This document shows, one piece after another, positions 16,831-24,792 of a stretch of DNA of 43,614 nt. This DNA is from Alkalibacillus salilacus. GTDB taxonomy: Bacteria; Bacillota; Bacilli; Bacillales; Alkalibacillaceae. The notes below the pieces were generated by a model that worked only from the letters and a program-made list of their open reading frames with translations, was not told the origin of the DNA and searched no databases. The DNA is taken from positions 1 through 43,614 of the forward strand of contig NZ_JAUSTQ010000016.1 of NCBI RefSeq assembly GCF_030812915.1, read 5' to 3'. Made by a program: the position numbers and the translations under genes. Position 1 is the first letter of the stretch, and every line of letters starts with the position of its first letter.

Positions 16831-17664
16831 TTATGGTTGATCCCCAGTTTTTATTTGATTATTGTCATTCGTAATCCAGTCACTAAAACTACCGACATAC
16901 AACTGCACATTGGTAAATCCAGCCTGCCAAAGTGCTATAACATTAGGTGCTGCTGTGACCCCAGAACCACAATAAACAACAATTTGAGAATTATCATTGA
17001 GTAATTCAAAATGTTTTTGTAGTTTGTCGGTATGTTTAAAAAATCCATTTTCAAATAAATCTGTCCAATCAAAATTTATGGCTGTCGGTATATGACCTGC
17101 TTTTTTGTCAATTGGTTCATGCTGTCCTGTATAGCGATCGTGGCTTCTGGAGTCAATTAGTACAACTTCTCGTTTTGAAATGTAATGTTGAACATCGGTT
17201 TGTGTCGCTATTAACGATTGTTCTAATTCCCAGCTTTGCTCTATCATAATTTTATTACTAACAGTAACTTCTTCTGTTGTTGAAAGCCCGGCTTCTTTCC
17301 AAGCCGAGAGCCCACCATCTAATACATAAGCTTCTTTATGACCTATTGCTTTTAATAACCAGACGAAACGTGAGGCAAATGCATGGTTCTCATCATAAGC
17401 AATCACAATTGATTGATCGTTAATTCCGGATTGTTTCAGTATATCAATAAAATGATTAAGGTCTGGTAGTGGGTGTCTACCTCCTGTTTCTTTAACTTTA
17501 CCACTCAAATCCTTCTCCAAATCCATATATACTGCGCCTGGTATATGTTCTTGTGTGTAAGATACCTTTCCTTTTTCAGGATCTTGTAAATCGAAACGAC
17601 AGTCTACAAAGATTAGATCTTGGTTTAAATTCCATTCATATGCTGATTGCACTGAAATAATCAA
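16831..17664 (-). CDS. Sulfurtransferase, two rhodanese domains (thiosulfate/3-mercaptopyruvate type)
   Basis: 277 residues. The inactive N-terminal rhodanese domain has FVDCRFDL and HIPGAVYMDLE. The C-terminal domain carries the active-site loop CGSGVTA with Cys232. CGSGVTA is nearer the 3-mercaptopyruvate than the CRxGxx thiosulfate signature. The inactive domain also keeps YDENHAFASRFVW. It moves sulfur to cyanide, thioredoxin or other acceptors. TTG start with GGAGG seven bases upstream. It lies 15 bases after the ypbQ-type gene and probably shares its transcript. Confidence 0.9.
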   Translation of the reverse strand: MIISVQSAYEWNLNQDLIFVDCRFDLQDPEKGKVSYTQEHIPGAVYMDLEKDLSGKVKETGGRHPLPDLNHFIDILKQSGINDQSIVIAYDENHAFASRFVWLLKAIGHKEAYVLDGGLSAWKEAGLSTTEEVTVSNKIMIEQSWELEQSLIATQTDVQHYISKREVVLIDSRSHDRYTGQHEPIDKKAGHIPTAINFDWTDLFENGFFKHTDKLQKHFELLNDNSQIVVYCGSGVTAAPNVIALWQAGFTNVQLYVGSFSDWITNDNNQIKTGDQP

Positions 17665-17679
17665 TTTAACCCCTCCCTT

Positions 17680-18192
17680 TTACTTTTCATCATACAAACT
17701 TAACGCACGATTTTCTAACGGAATTCTTTTTGTCATCAGCGCAACATGTAATAAAGGAAATATAACAGCAGTCATATAAGCATGAAACATCAGTGACAAG
17801 CAAATAAATTCAAAAAATACGATCCAATAATTAGGATGCTTAATCCAACGAAATAAACCATTTGTAACCCGTTCACCGTTTGTAGGGTTAATAATAACTT
17901 TTGTATTCCATAATCGGCCTAAAGTTTTAATGACATATACACGACATAATTGTAAAACTATAAATATAGCGAACAATAGCCAAGGGGTTGATTGTTGCCA
18001 CTGATGCGAGGTATAACTTTCAACAATTAAACTAATTAGAAATAACAAATGGATAAATACAATCCAATGGTAATAAGGGTCACTAATCAAAATTCCTCCA
18101 TGCTTCAACTGATAAGCTTCATTTTTGCGGGCCAATCCTAATTCATATAACCTTACTACGATCAGATAAATGAATATACTCACATAAAACAA
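17680..18192 (-). CDS. bpsB: Isoprenylcysteine carboxyl methyltransferase family protein, BpsB/YpbQ
   Basis: 170 residues with about four membrane segments. The ICMT family signature is RWIKHPNYWIVFFE (about 112-125), with RIPLEN near the end. In B. subtilis BpsB methylates the alkylpyrones made by BpsA to methyl ethers. The start is TTG, directly after the bpsA stop codon (TAATTG), with GGAGG inside the 3' end of bpsA eight bases upstream, so translation is coupled. The neighbour makes the assignment firm. Confidence 0.85.
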   Translation of the reverse strand: MFYVSIFIYLIVVRLYELGLARKNEAYQLKHGGILISDPYYHWIVFIHLLFLISLIVESYTSHQWQQSTPWLLFAIFIVLQLCRVYVIKTLGRLWNTKVIINPTNGERVTNGLFRWIKHPNYWIVFFEFICLSLMFHAYMTAVIFPLLHVALMTKRIPLENRALSLYDEK

Positions 18193-19248
18193 TTATATGA
18201 CCTCCAACAGTAATATTTCTGAAGAAAATCCTGGCCCTAGAGCAGTTAAGAGGCCCTTCTCACCTTGTTTTATCTCCTGATTGAGATAGGTTTGTAATAC
18301 AAATAATACAGTGGGTGAAGACATATTACCAAATTGTCTTAAGACGGATTTTGCTGTATCTAGTTTAAGTGAATCATGTATTATACCTTCTAATTGTTCA
18401 ATGATTTTCTTGCCACCTGGATGCGCAATAACAAAATTCAAATCATCCTGGGTTAAATTATTTCGTTCCAAAAATTCTTGAACCTGAGGTGCCCAAAAAG
18501 AATTCACCAACCTCGGAATCTTTTGACTAAACACCACATGAAAACCATCATCCTTAACGTCCCAACCCATAACATCAAGAGATTTTGGTAGTAACTTTGA
18601 GTCAGTCGTGTTGATTTGAACATTACAGCCATCAGATTGTTTTACGAGCTCATGATTAGCACCTAATAATAGTACAGCGGCTGCCCCGTCACTAAAGATT
18701 GCAGCCCCGACTATATCCTTTTTCGTTAAATCTCTTGGATGAAATGCAGTCGATGCTAACTCACAACACACTAATAAAAGCGATTCATCTGGATGAGCTT
18801 TTAGATAATCATAAGCTCTTGCTAAACCAATAGCCCCTCCTGCACAACCTAATCCAAACATAGGCATGCGCTTTATAGACGATGAAAGTTGTAGTTCATT
18901 AATGAGATGAGCATCAAATGAAGGCGTTAATATGCCTGTGCTAGTCACACTAATTATGGCGTCAATTTCATAGGGATGTTCATAATGACGAAGGCAATTC
19001 TCAACTGCTTCTTGAGCAAGATTCAAACCTTCTTCAATCCATAATTGATGCCGATCACTCAATTTATTCTCACTATGAAGCCATTCTCGACCAGCTGCAA
19101 AATAACGTGTATCAATCTCTGCTTGATCAAACACAGCTAGATATTTTTGTAATGATTCATTCGTATATTGTGAGACGAATTGTTTTGCTTCTGATTGATT
19201 AAATCGGTGACGCGGGAAACTTGTACCAACTGATGAAATTATAGCCAT
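18193..19248 (-). CDS. bpsA: Type III polyketide synthase, BpsA-like (alkylpyrone synthase)
   Basis: 351 residues from ATG 19248 (GGTGG eight bases upstream). The chalcone-synthase triad is Cys135 (FGLGCAGGA), His276 (IAHPGGKK) and Asn308 (RQFGNMSSP). The C-terminal LTALGPGFSSEILLL is the CHS signature. B. subtilis BpsA condenses a long-chain acyl-CoA with malonyl units to triketide pyrones and resorcinols, thought to be membrane lipids. It is cotranscribed with bpsB and the sulfurtransferase. The substrate preference is inferred from B. subtilis. Confidence 0.88.
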   Translation of the reverse strand: MAIISSVGTSFPRHRFNQSEAKQFVSQYTNESLQKYLAVFDQAEIDTRYFAAGREWLHSENKLSDRHQLWIEEGLNLAQEAVENCLRHYEHPYEIDAIISVTSTGILTPSFDAHLINELQLSSSIKRMPMFGLGCAGGAIGLARAYDYLKAHPDESLLLVCCELASTAFHPRDLTKKDIVGAAIFSDGAAAVLLLGANHELVKQSDGCNVQINTTDSKLLPKSLDVMGWDVKDDGFHVVFSQKIPRLVNSFWAPQVQEFLERNNLTQDDLNFVIAHPGGKKIIEQLEGIIHDSLKLDTAKSVLRQFGNMSSPTVLFVLQTYLNQEIKQGEKGLLTALGPGFSSEILLLEVI

Positions 19249-19314
19249 AAGTGTAACCACCTTTTTATTCTTATAATCCCCTTTATTCGCTCCCTCTAAT
19301 CATCTCTGATTATG

Positions 19315-19345
19315 AAAAACCATCTAGCGCTCGCACTAGATGGTT
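19315..19345 (-). terminator. Intrinsic terminator of the YpsC-type methyltransferase gene
   Basis: AACCATCTAG (19318-19327) pairs perfectly with CTAGATGGTT (19336-19345). On the minus strand it is followed by five T. It lies just past the methyltransferase stop codon and before bpsA. Confidence 0.85.
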
Positions 19346-19353
19346 AATGTTTA

Positions 19354-20487
19354 TTAAGATTTTTTACCAAAAAATTGATAATAGTCTGCTTTTATAAAGC
19401 CGTTAAATAATTTTCGTTTCTTTGAAGCTTGTATTCCATAATGCTTTTCGAACTTTTCATGAGCGGTTAAGATATAAACATTCCATTTAGGGAAATCCTT
19501 CATGATACCCCCTAAACTGCTGTAAAGGGATTCAACTTCATCACGATCATTTAGTCGTTCGCCGTATGGTGGGTTACCTATAAGATAGCCTACATCAGAT
19601 TTGGGACGAAGATCTTTAACATTCATTTGCTTCCATTCAATTAAATCAGCTAACCCTGCTTCAAGTGCATTATTGGTCGCTATTTCAATCGCATTATGAT
19701 CGATATCTGAACCCGTTATGGATAATGGTTGATCATAATTGGCTATGTCCTCCGCTTCTTCTAAAGCCTCATCCCAGATGGATTGTGGTAGGAAGTCCCA
19801 TTCTTGTGCAGAAAAATCACGATTAAACCCAGGTGCAATGTTCTGACCAATTAACGCGGCTTCGATTGGTATAGTACCAGAACCTGTGAACGGGTCGACC
19901 AATGTCTTATCGGGTGTCCAATTCGTCAACTTGACTAATGCTGCAGCTAGGGTTTCTTTCAGAGGTGCCTCTACTTGATCTATTCGATAGCCACGTTTGT
20001 GTAAACCAGCCCCTGTTGTATCAAGTGAAAGTGTCACGCGATCTTTAAGTATAGCGACTTCCACTTTATAACGCACACCTGATTCTTCTAGACGTGAATG
20101 AATGTGATATTGCTCTTGCAAACGAGAAACAATTGCTTTCTTTACGATCGATTGGCAATCAGGCACTGAATAGAGTTTAGACTTATGTGATTTACCAACA
20201 ACATGAATAAAAGCATCTTCTGGTAGCCAATCTTCCCAGGGACAAGCTTTTGTCTGTTCAAATAATTCATCAAAGCTATAGGCATTGAACTCCTCGATTA
20301 GAACTTTGACGCGATCAGCCGTTCTTAACCAAAGATTGGTGCGTGCAATTCCCGAAAAGTCTGACTTAAAAATAACTTTCCCATTTTCAGTTTGTAAGTC
20401 ATGATAGCCTAAATCTTGTAATTCTTGCTTAACAAGACCTTCTAAGCCCATAGCCGCTGTCGCTATTAAAGTGAGTTGATTTGTCAC
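19354..20487 (-). CDS. THUMP-domain class I SAM-dependent RNA methyltransferase (YpsC, RlmL/RlmK-type)
   Basis: 377 residues from GTG 20487 (AAAGGA nine bases upstream; an ATG three codons earlier overlaps that site). The N-terminal THUMP region (about 40-150) is followed by a Rossmann methyltransferase. The SAM loop is LVDPFTGSGTIPIEAAL and the catalytic motif is IGNPPYGERL (N-P-P-Y, for N2 of guanine). The family methylates 23S rRNA. This is the B. subtilis YpsC equivalent and sits next to rnpB as there. Its target base is inferred. Confidence 0.9.
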   Translation of the reverse strand: MTNQLTLIATAAMGLEGLVKQELQDLGYHDLQTENGKVIFKSDFSGIARTNLWLRTADRVKVLIEEFNAYSFDELFEQTKACPWEDWLPEDAFIHVVGKSHKSKLYSVPDCQSIVKKAIVSRLQEQYHIHSRLEESGVRYKVEVAILKDRVTLSLDTTGAGLHKRGYRIDQVEAPLKETLAAALVKLTNWTPDKTLVDPFTGSGTIPIEAALIGQNIAPGFNRDFSAQEWDFLPQSIWDEALEEAEDIANYDQPLSITGSDIDHNAIEIATNNALEAGLADLIEWKQMNVKDLRPKSDVGYLIGNPPYGERLNDRDEVESLYSSLGGIMKDFPKWNVYILTAHEKFEKHYGIQASKKRKLFNGFIKADYYQFFGKKS

Positions 20488-20562
20488 GAGAGTCATTCCT
20501 TTCACAAACCATTAAATATCTTACTATATTATGTACGATTTATTAAAATTAAATGAAATAAA

Positions 20563-20993
20563 GGCATAAATAAGGTGACCAATCAATGTTTAGTAAGCCA
20601 TGTTCTGTCTCTTAGTACTGCTAACGGTGGTCAACCTCGTACGCCGAGTGTAATCATCTATCTACAAGCAATAAATGCTTGTCTTCTTGCTAAGTTGAAT
20701 TCCTTGCAAGAAGTGCCCCTACCATTGTTTGGGTTGCTCACTCGCGGGGTTTACCGCGTTCCACCTCGATTGTTTCCAATCGAGCTCGTCTCTGTGGCAC
20801 TTTAAAGGTATTGTAACCCTATCGTAATGACGTAGGTTACAGCCCTGCCGTTAGCTACCTATAAGGTAACTACCTTGACTTATGGTTTCGTCAAGCACGA
20901 ACACTACTAGCATCTCAGCTAGTGTGAGCATGGACTTTCCTCTCAAGCTGTACTTGAGCAATTACTTTAACATTGATCTTCCTTATTTATGCC
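20563..20993 (-). ncRNA. rnpB: RNase P RNA, Bacillus type B
   Basis: The minus strand carries recognisable RNase P landmarks: GAGGAAAGTCCATGCTC near the 5' end, CATAAG and ACGGCAGG, AAAGTGCCACAGAGACGAG in the middle, GGTAGGGGC, and near the 3' end ACATGGCTTAC. Ends are set by the P1 helix, GGCATAAATAAGG at 20563-20575 and its complement at 20981-20993, giving about 430 nt. The short plus-strand ORF over it is spurious. It lies between gpsB and ypsC as in B. subtilis. T-rich sequence follows P1. It processes the 5' ends of tRNAs. Confidence 0.95.
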
Positions 20994-21056
20994 TGAACAA
21001 AACATTTTAACACATCATACTAAATAATTCGACTGTAAATATTAACAAAATTATTC

Positions 21057-21359
21057 TTACTCACTTCGCCCACCACGACCAAATACAGCTTTTTCTAAAT
21101 TAGATAACCTTTGTAGAACATCAGCATTGACTTGAGAACGGCTTTGGTTTGTTGTTGTTTCAAATTGTGGTGAACCACTTGAAGCGTTTGTAATCCGTTC
21201 CATCTCTTCTTTTAAGCGACTGATCTCTTTTTCGAAGTAATCATAATCCTTAATCACAATATCTAAAAACTCGTCGACTTCATCCTGATTGTATCCGCGC
21301 ATCGATGTTTTGAATTCCTTATCTAAAATGTCTTGATTAGTAAGCTGTGGTTTATACAT
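21057..21359 (-). CDS. gpsB: Cell-division regulator GpsB (DivIVA-like)
   Basis: 100 residues. The N-terminal DivIVA-type domain has LTNQDILDKEFKTSMRGYNQ then DEVDEFLDIVIKDYD, followed by a coiled coil (about 35-60) and a small C-terminal trimerisation helix with QRLSNLEKAVFG. GpsB shuttles PBP1 (PonA, encoded at 24.8 kb) between septum and side wall and supports the sporulation and division machinery. It lies 14 bases after ypsA, and AGGAGG precedes its ATG. It is probably made from the ypsA transcript. Confidence 0.95.
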   Translation of the reverse strand: MYKPQLTNQDILDKEFKTSMRGYNQDEVDEFLDIVIKDYDYFEKEISRLKEEMERITNASSGSPQFETTTNQSRSQVNADVLQRLSNLEKAVFGRGGRSE

Positions 21360-21373
21360 AAATAAATACCCTC

Positions 21374-21940
21374 CTACGATTGATCATATTCGAATTGTCC
21401 AGATTCTTGCATATCACGGGCTATTTCTTCTAAATCAAACGCATTGATCTGGAACATCTCATAATCTTTTTTTTCTTGATACTGTAATACAAGTTGATGA
21501 AAATATTTAGGAGAACCGCCATATTCATCTTCATAGACAATCAAACAACCATCCGTCTTATTAAGCATCCATTTGTCTCGGGTTTGGTATTGTGAAGGCC
21601 CTTCATAAGATTTTTGGGTTAATGGTTGTGAGAAGTCAGCCTTTAACAGCATTGTTTGATATTTTTGCTGTTTTTCTTCATTCCATACTTGATCTTGGTT
21701 CTGAAATGGCGGAATTACCGCTATTTTTAGGTCGTAGTCATTTTTAAGTTGCTGAACAACATCAAATGCCCACATTTCTACCCCTGGTTGGCCTGAGATC
21801 ACAATCCATTCTAATCCTTGTTCAACTAGAGGCACTAGTTGGCGTTTAATCGCCTCTTGAATGACAGTGATTTTTTGGTCTTGTTCATTAAATATATTCA
21901 GTTCATGTGGTTTATATCCTATAATTGCAATTGAATTCAT
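21374..21940 (-). CDS. ypsA: YpsA, DUF1273/SLOG family protein
   Basis: 188 residues. MNSIAIIGYKPHELNIFNE aligns with the B. subtilis YpsA start MKVLAITGYKPFELGIF, so this is the true start. The SLOG-type fold shows WIVISGQPGVEMWA. YpsA affects cell division in Firmicutes and is encoded beside gpsB. Unlike its neighbours it has no ribosome site: the six bases before ATG are AGTATT, and a good extended -10 promoter places transcription start on the A of ATG, implying a leaderless mRNA. Confidence 0.92.
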   Translation of the reverse strand: MNSIAIIGYKPHELNIFNEQDQKITVIQEAIKRQLVPLVEQGLEWIVISGQPGVEMWAFDVVQQLKNDYDLKIAVIPPFQNQDQVWNEEKQQKYQTMLLKADFSQPLTQKSYEGPSQYQTRDKWMLNKTDGCLIVYEDEYGGSPKYFHQLVLQYQEKKDYEMFQINAFDLEEIARDMQESGQFEYDQS

Positions 21941-21946
21941 AATACT

Positions 21947-21974
21947 AGTATATCAAAAAAAGAGCTAGTGTTAA
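21947..21974 (-). promoter_or_regulatory. Extended -10 promoter of ypsA-gpsB, giving a leaderless start
   Basis: On the minus strand TTAACA, a 16-base spacer and TGA-TATACT end six bases before the ypsA ATG. The boxes overlap the cdd terminator, with the -35 inside its loop and 3' arm. Confidence 0.6.
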
Positions 21975-21984
21975 CTAGCTCTTT
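21954..21984 (-). terminator. Intrinsic terminator of cdd
   Basis: An 11-bp perfect stem (21959-21969 with 21974-21984, AAAGAGCTAGT arm) with loop GTTA. On the minus strand it runs into seven T. It ends the cdd transcript and is shared physically with the ypsA promoter. Confidence 0.93.
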
Positions 21985-22005
21985 CAAAAAAACATTAAAG
22001 TTATA

Positions 22006-22413
22006 TTAACTTTGACCAGACTCTAAATCCGCTGGTGTAAATGAGAACGGTAACAATTCTTGAACTGTCGTTTCTTTCACTTCTAGATCCTTATTCGTAA
22101 TATAAACAGGCATTGACGGTTCAAAGAATTCACTCATGACCTGACGACAAGCGCCACAAGGTGGTACTGGACGGTCTGTATTAGCCATAACAGCTAAAGC
22201 TTCAAAATCACGCACGCCTTGAGATACAGCTTTAAAAATAGCGACGCGCTCGCCACAACATGTTACTGGATAGGAAGCGTTTTCAATATTACAGCCTTGA
22301 AAAACTTCCCCGTCCTTTGTTAACAATGCCGCACCCACTGGGAATTTAGAATACGGCACATACGCTTTTGATAACATTTCTTGCGCTGCATTTACTAGTT
22401 GCTCTTTCTCCAT
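22006..22413 (-). CDS. cdd: Cytidine deaminase
   Basis: 135 residues, the homotetrameric type. The zinc site is TCCGERVAIFKA (Cys-Gly-Glu in place of the more usual Cys-Ala-Glu, with Glu as proton shuttle) and PPCGACRQVM. The nucleoside motif is GCNIENASYPV. It turns cytidine into uridine in pyrimidine salvage. In B. subtilis cdd lies with era; here it sits between ypsA and yppE, with its own terminator. The N-terminal MEKEQLVNAAQEML is preceded by GAGAGG. Confidence 0.94.
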   Translation of the reverse strand: MEKEQLVNAAQEMLSKAYVPYSKFPVGAALLTKDGEVFQGCNIENASYPVTCCGERVAIFKAVSQGVRDFEALAVMANTDRPVPPCGACRQVMSEFFEPSMPVYITNKDLEVKETTVQELLPFSFTPADLESGQS

Positions 22414-22463
22414 CTTGACCTCTCCTCTTTATGCATCTATATCTTTATTTTTAGGAAAACGAC

Positions 22464-22826
22464 TTAAGAATGATCTGTAATACTAACGTCATTTAAAACT
22501 AAATCTAAGTTATACATAACCGATTGATAGAGTTCCATAAATCGTTTCTTCCGTACATCATGAAAATAGCTATGCAATATCATAATTTCTAAGTTATCTT
22601 TTGTATTTTTGATCTGGTTAGGAAATAACGGGATTTGATGAACGATCGCGTTTGCATCCTCTTCCCATTGTTCAATCTTTTCAAATTGTGTAAGTGATTC
22701 ATTTTTAACCTGGTAAAACTCATCGTATATTTTACGATTGAATTTATAACCGTTTTCATATCGATCTAAACAATTTTCTAACAACTGATGTCTTAATTCT
22801 TTCGTCAAATCGAAAAACGCTTGCAT
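22464..22826 (-). CDS. yppE: YppE, DUF1798 family protein
   Basis: 120 residues from ATG 22826 (AAAGGTG six bases upstream); a GTG three codons earlier lies inside that site. It is all-helical and rich in charged residues. The N-terminal LTKELRHQLLENCL and the block HDVRKKRFMELYQSVMYNLD match the DUF1798/YppE family of Bacillaceae, a small helical-bundle protein of unknown role. Its place beside yppC and recU agrees with B. subtilis. Confidence 0.8.
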   Translation of the reverse strand: MQAFFDLTKELRHQLLENCLDRYENGYKFNRKIYDEFYQVKNESLTQFEKIEQWEEDANAIVHQIPLFPNQIKNTKDNLEIMILHSYFHDVRKKRFMELYQSVMYNLDLVLNDVSITDHS

Positions 22827-22876
22827 AATATCCACCTTTCTTGTTCTAATGTATCATGAAATATAAGTAAATTCTA

Positions 22877-23008
22877 TTATTCAGTTCCTTTTTTCTGAAT
22901 TTTATCCTCTATTTGATTTGTTAATTGATCTAATGCTTGTTCTAATTCATCTAGTGACAATAATAGCTCACCTTTATCAACATATGGATTCGTGATTAAC
23001 TGTTCCAT
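22877..23008 (-). CDS. Small 43-residue hypothetical protein
   Basis: ATG 23008 to TAA 22877 encodes MEQLITNPYVDKGELLLSLD and then a helical, acidic/Gln-rich stretch ending KGTE. It is preceded by GAAAGGGGGAAAAGG, a good ribosome site. The predicted form is a single amphipathic coiled coil. It lies between yppC and yppE, where B. subtilis has yppD; I do not recognise the protein itself. Confidence 0.5.
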   Translation of the reverse strand: MEQLITNPYVDKGELLLSLDELEQALDQLTNQIEDKIQKKGTE

Positions 23009-23116
23009 ACCTTTTCCCCCTTTCTACTTTATCATGTTATTCATGATTACAAACGGGAAATCCTTGTTGTTTGACGATAATCGAACCTAATAGACAAAAC
23101 TAGAAGTAAAACATTC

Positions 23117-24076
23117 TTAATTGACAATATGTGTCTTTTGAGGTTCTGAGATATTCGCCACTTGAGCCAATAGCTGTCTTTTATGGACAAACTGTTTATA
23201 GAAAGGTTTAATATTAACTTTCTTTTCTTCTTTCCACCATTTACGTTTAATTTTCGTATTTTTTACCCAATCACTCATGTCATATGTTATAGAATGTTCA
23301 ATTCGGGTATAACAATCACGTAGTGGTTCACTCACTGTTTCTTCATCGAATAATATAAATTGTTCATAGGCCTTACGACTGCCTATAATTCCAACTTGGT
23401 TAGAGAAATCATAAAACAATGGATATAAATAAGGATAGAATAAGATATTCGCTACTTGTTTTCCGAATCGAATGCGATTTGTTACATTTTGAAACGGTGG
23501 AACATTAAGTCCATATACTTTTCCTTGCATAGTAGGAATTAAAATCGAATTAAGATGTAAGATTGATTGTATATAGTATGGTAATTGTTTAAATACTTTA
23601 CGTTGATAAGGGTTGTTTTTTATAATCGGCTGTTGAATTAATTGTTGCTCATTAATAATTTGAGCAGTTAATAGTCTTTCAGTATCTTTAGTTTGGTAAA
23701 AGTGATACCACTCTTGTTCCATAAATGAAGAAACACCAAAGTATTTTAGTAAAAAGAATAAGGGTCTCCCTTGTAGTTTTGATTGTTCATAAATTAGAAG
23801 CTGAGGATAAGCATCACGAAAGATAAACCAATTAATACTTTCGTAGGTCAAAAATAACGCTTTACGATCTTGGTCCGACAGTAATGTTTTATAAACTGGT
23901 AATGTTAAATCCGTCATATTCCAACCAGCATTGCGAGATACAATAGATGCTAAGAATGACCATTTTATTTCGGGATGATTCACATAAAACTGCCAATATG
24001 CATAGGTTCGAGCTATATTATCAATGTTAGAGTTAGCTGTCTGTTCCTCGAGGTCATAAACGACTAAAGGTCGCAT
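23117..24076 (-). CDS. yppC: YppC, DUF2515 family protein
   Basis: 319 residues. DUF2515 features include NIARTYAYWQFYVNHPEIKW, the ASIVSRNAGWNMTDL block and ALFLTYESINWFIFRDAYPQL, all near the N-terminal half. It is soluble and rich in aromatic residues. The function is unknown. It is divergent from recU with a 96-base gap, the same arrangement as B. subtilis yppC-recU. The start has AAGGA eight bases upstream. Confidence 0.87.
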   Translation of the reverse strand: MRPLVVYDLEEQTANSNIDNIARTYAYWQFYVNHPEIKWSFLASIVSRNAGWNMTDLTLPVYKTLLSDQDRKALFLTYESINWFIFRDAYPQLLIYEQSKLQGRPLFFLLKYFGVSSFMEQEWYHFYQTKDTERLLTAQIINEQQLIQQPIIKNNPYQRKVFKQLPYYIQSILHLNSILIPTMQGKVYGLNVPPFQNVTNRIRFGKQVANILFYPYLYPLFYDFSNQVGIIGSRKAYEQFILFDEETVSEPLRDCYTRIEHSITYDMSDWVKNTKIKRKWWKEEKKVNIKPFYKQFVHKRQLLAQVANISEPQKTHIVN

Positions 24077-24141
24077 ATCATCATTCCTTTATCAGTATTC
24101 AACATATTCACAGTATATCCAATTCTTTTTACTTTAAAATT

Positions 24142-24150
24142 TGGTATAAT
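24142..24150 (+). promoter_or_regulatory. Extended -10 promoter of recU-ponA
   Basis: TGGTATAAT gives a TGn extended -10 with a perfect TATAAT, 23 bases before the recU TTG. The -35 region (TTCTTT, 16 bases upstream) is poor. Confidence 0.5.
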
Positions 24151-24172
24151 AAATGCTGAGGAGGAATTAAGT

Positions 24173-24790
24173 TTGAAATATCCTAAGGGCAGTCGTCAGT
24201 CATCTCAAATTAAACGGAAAAGAAATCATAATCAAAAACGCCAAACTAAAGACGCTTATGCCAACCGAGGGATGACCCTCGAAAAAGATATTAATGAAAC
24301 GAATAAATATTATTTAGAGTCCGAAAAAGCTGTCATCCATAAAAAACCAACACCAATCCAAGTCGTGGATGTTGATTACCCTAAACGCAGCGCAGCTGTT
24401 ATTAAAGAGGCTTATTACCGTAAACCATCCACAACAGACTTCAACGGACTCTATAAAGGACGTCATATTGACTTTGAGGCTAAAGAAACTAAAAATAAAC
24501 AATCATTACCTTTAAGTAATATTCATAACCACCAAGTTGAACACATGAAACGTATTCATGATCATGGCGGAATTTCTTTTTTAATTGTTCGCTTTTCAAA
24601 TATGAACGAGACGTATTTATTACCTTTATCTCCTTTTTTATCTATTTGGAATGAACAAGGAAATGGTGGTCGAAAATCAATCCCATATCACTACATTGCT
24701 GAGCATGGTTTCGTCATCCCATTCCGCCTACAAGCCAAAGTTGATTATTTACAAATAATTGATGACGTTTATATTTACGGAGGAGAATAA
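24173..24790 (+). CDS. recU: Holliday junction resolvase RecU
   Basis: 205 residues from a TTG start with GAGGAGG upstream. The basic N-terminus (KGSRQSSQIKRKRNHNQK) contacts DNA. The nuclease core shows ANRGMTLEKDI, then DFNGLYKGRHIDFEAKET with the metal-binding Asp and the E-x-K pair, and later HNHQVEHM and GGISFLIVRF. It cleaves four-way junctions after recombination. It is followed at once by ponA, translation of which uses a GGAGGAG at the recU end, two bases beyond the stop codon. Confidence 0.95.
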   Translation: MKYPKGSRQSSQIKRKRNHNQKRQTKDAYANRGMTLEKDINETNKYYLESEKAVIHKKPTPIQVVDVDYPKRSAAVIKEAYYRKPSTTDFNGLYKGRHIDFEAKETKNKQSLPLSNIHNHQVEHMKRIHDHGGISFLIVRFSNMNETYLLPLSPFLSIWNEQGNGGRKSIPYHYIAEHGFVIPFRLQAKVDYLQIIDDVYIYGGE

Positions 24791-24792
24791 TT

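Noticed and set aside
20575-20805. 76-codon plus-strand reading frame
   Set aside because: It is antisense to conserved RNase P RNA.
20563-20993. 13-base inverted repeats as transposon ends
   Set aside because: They are the P1 helix of rnpB.
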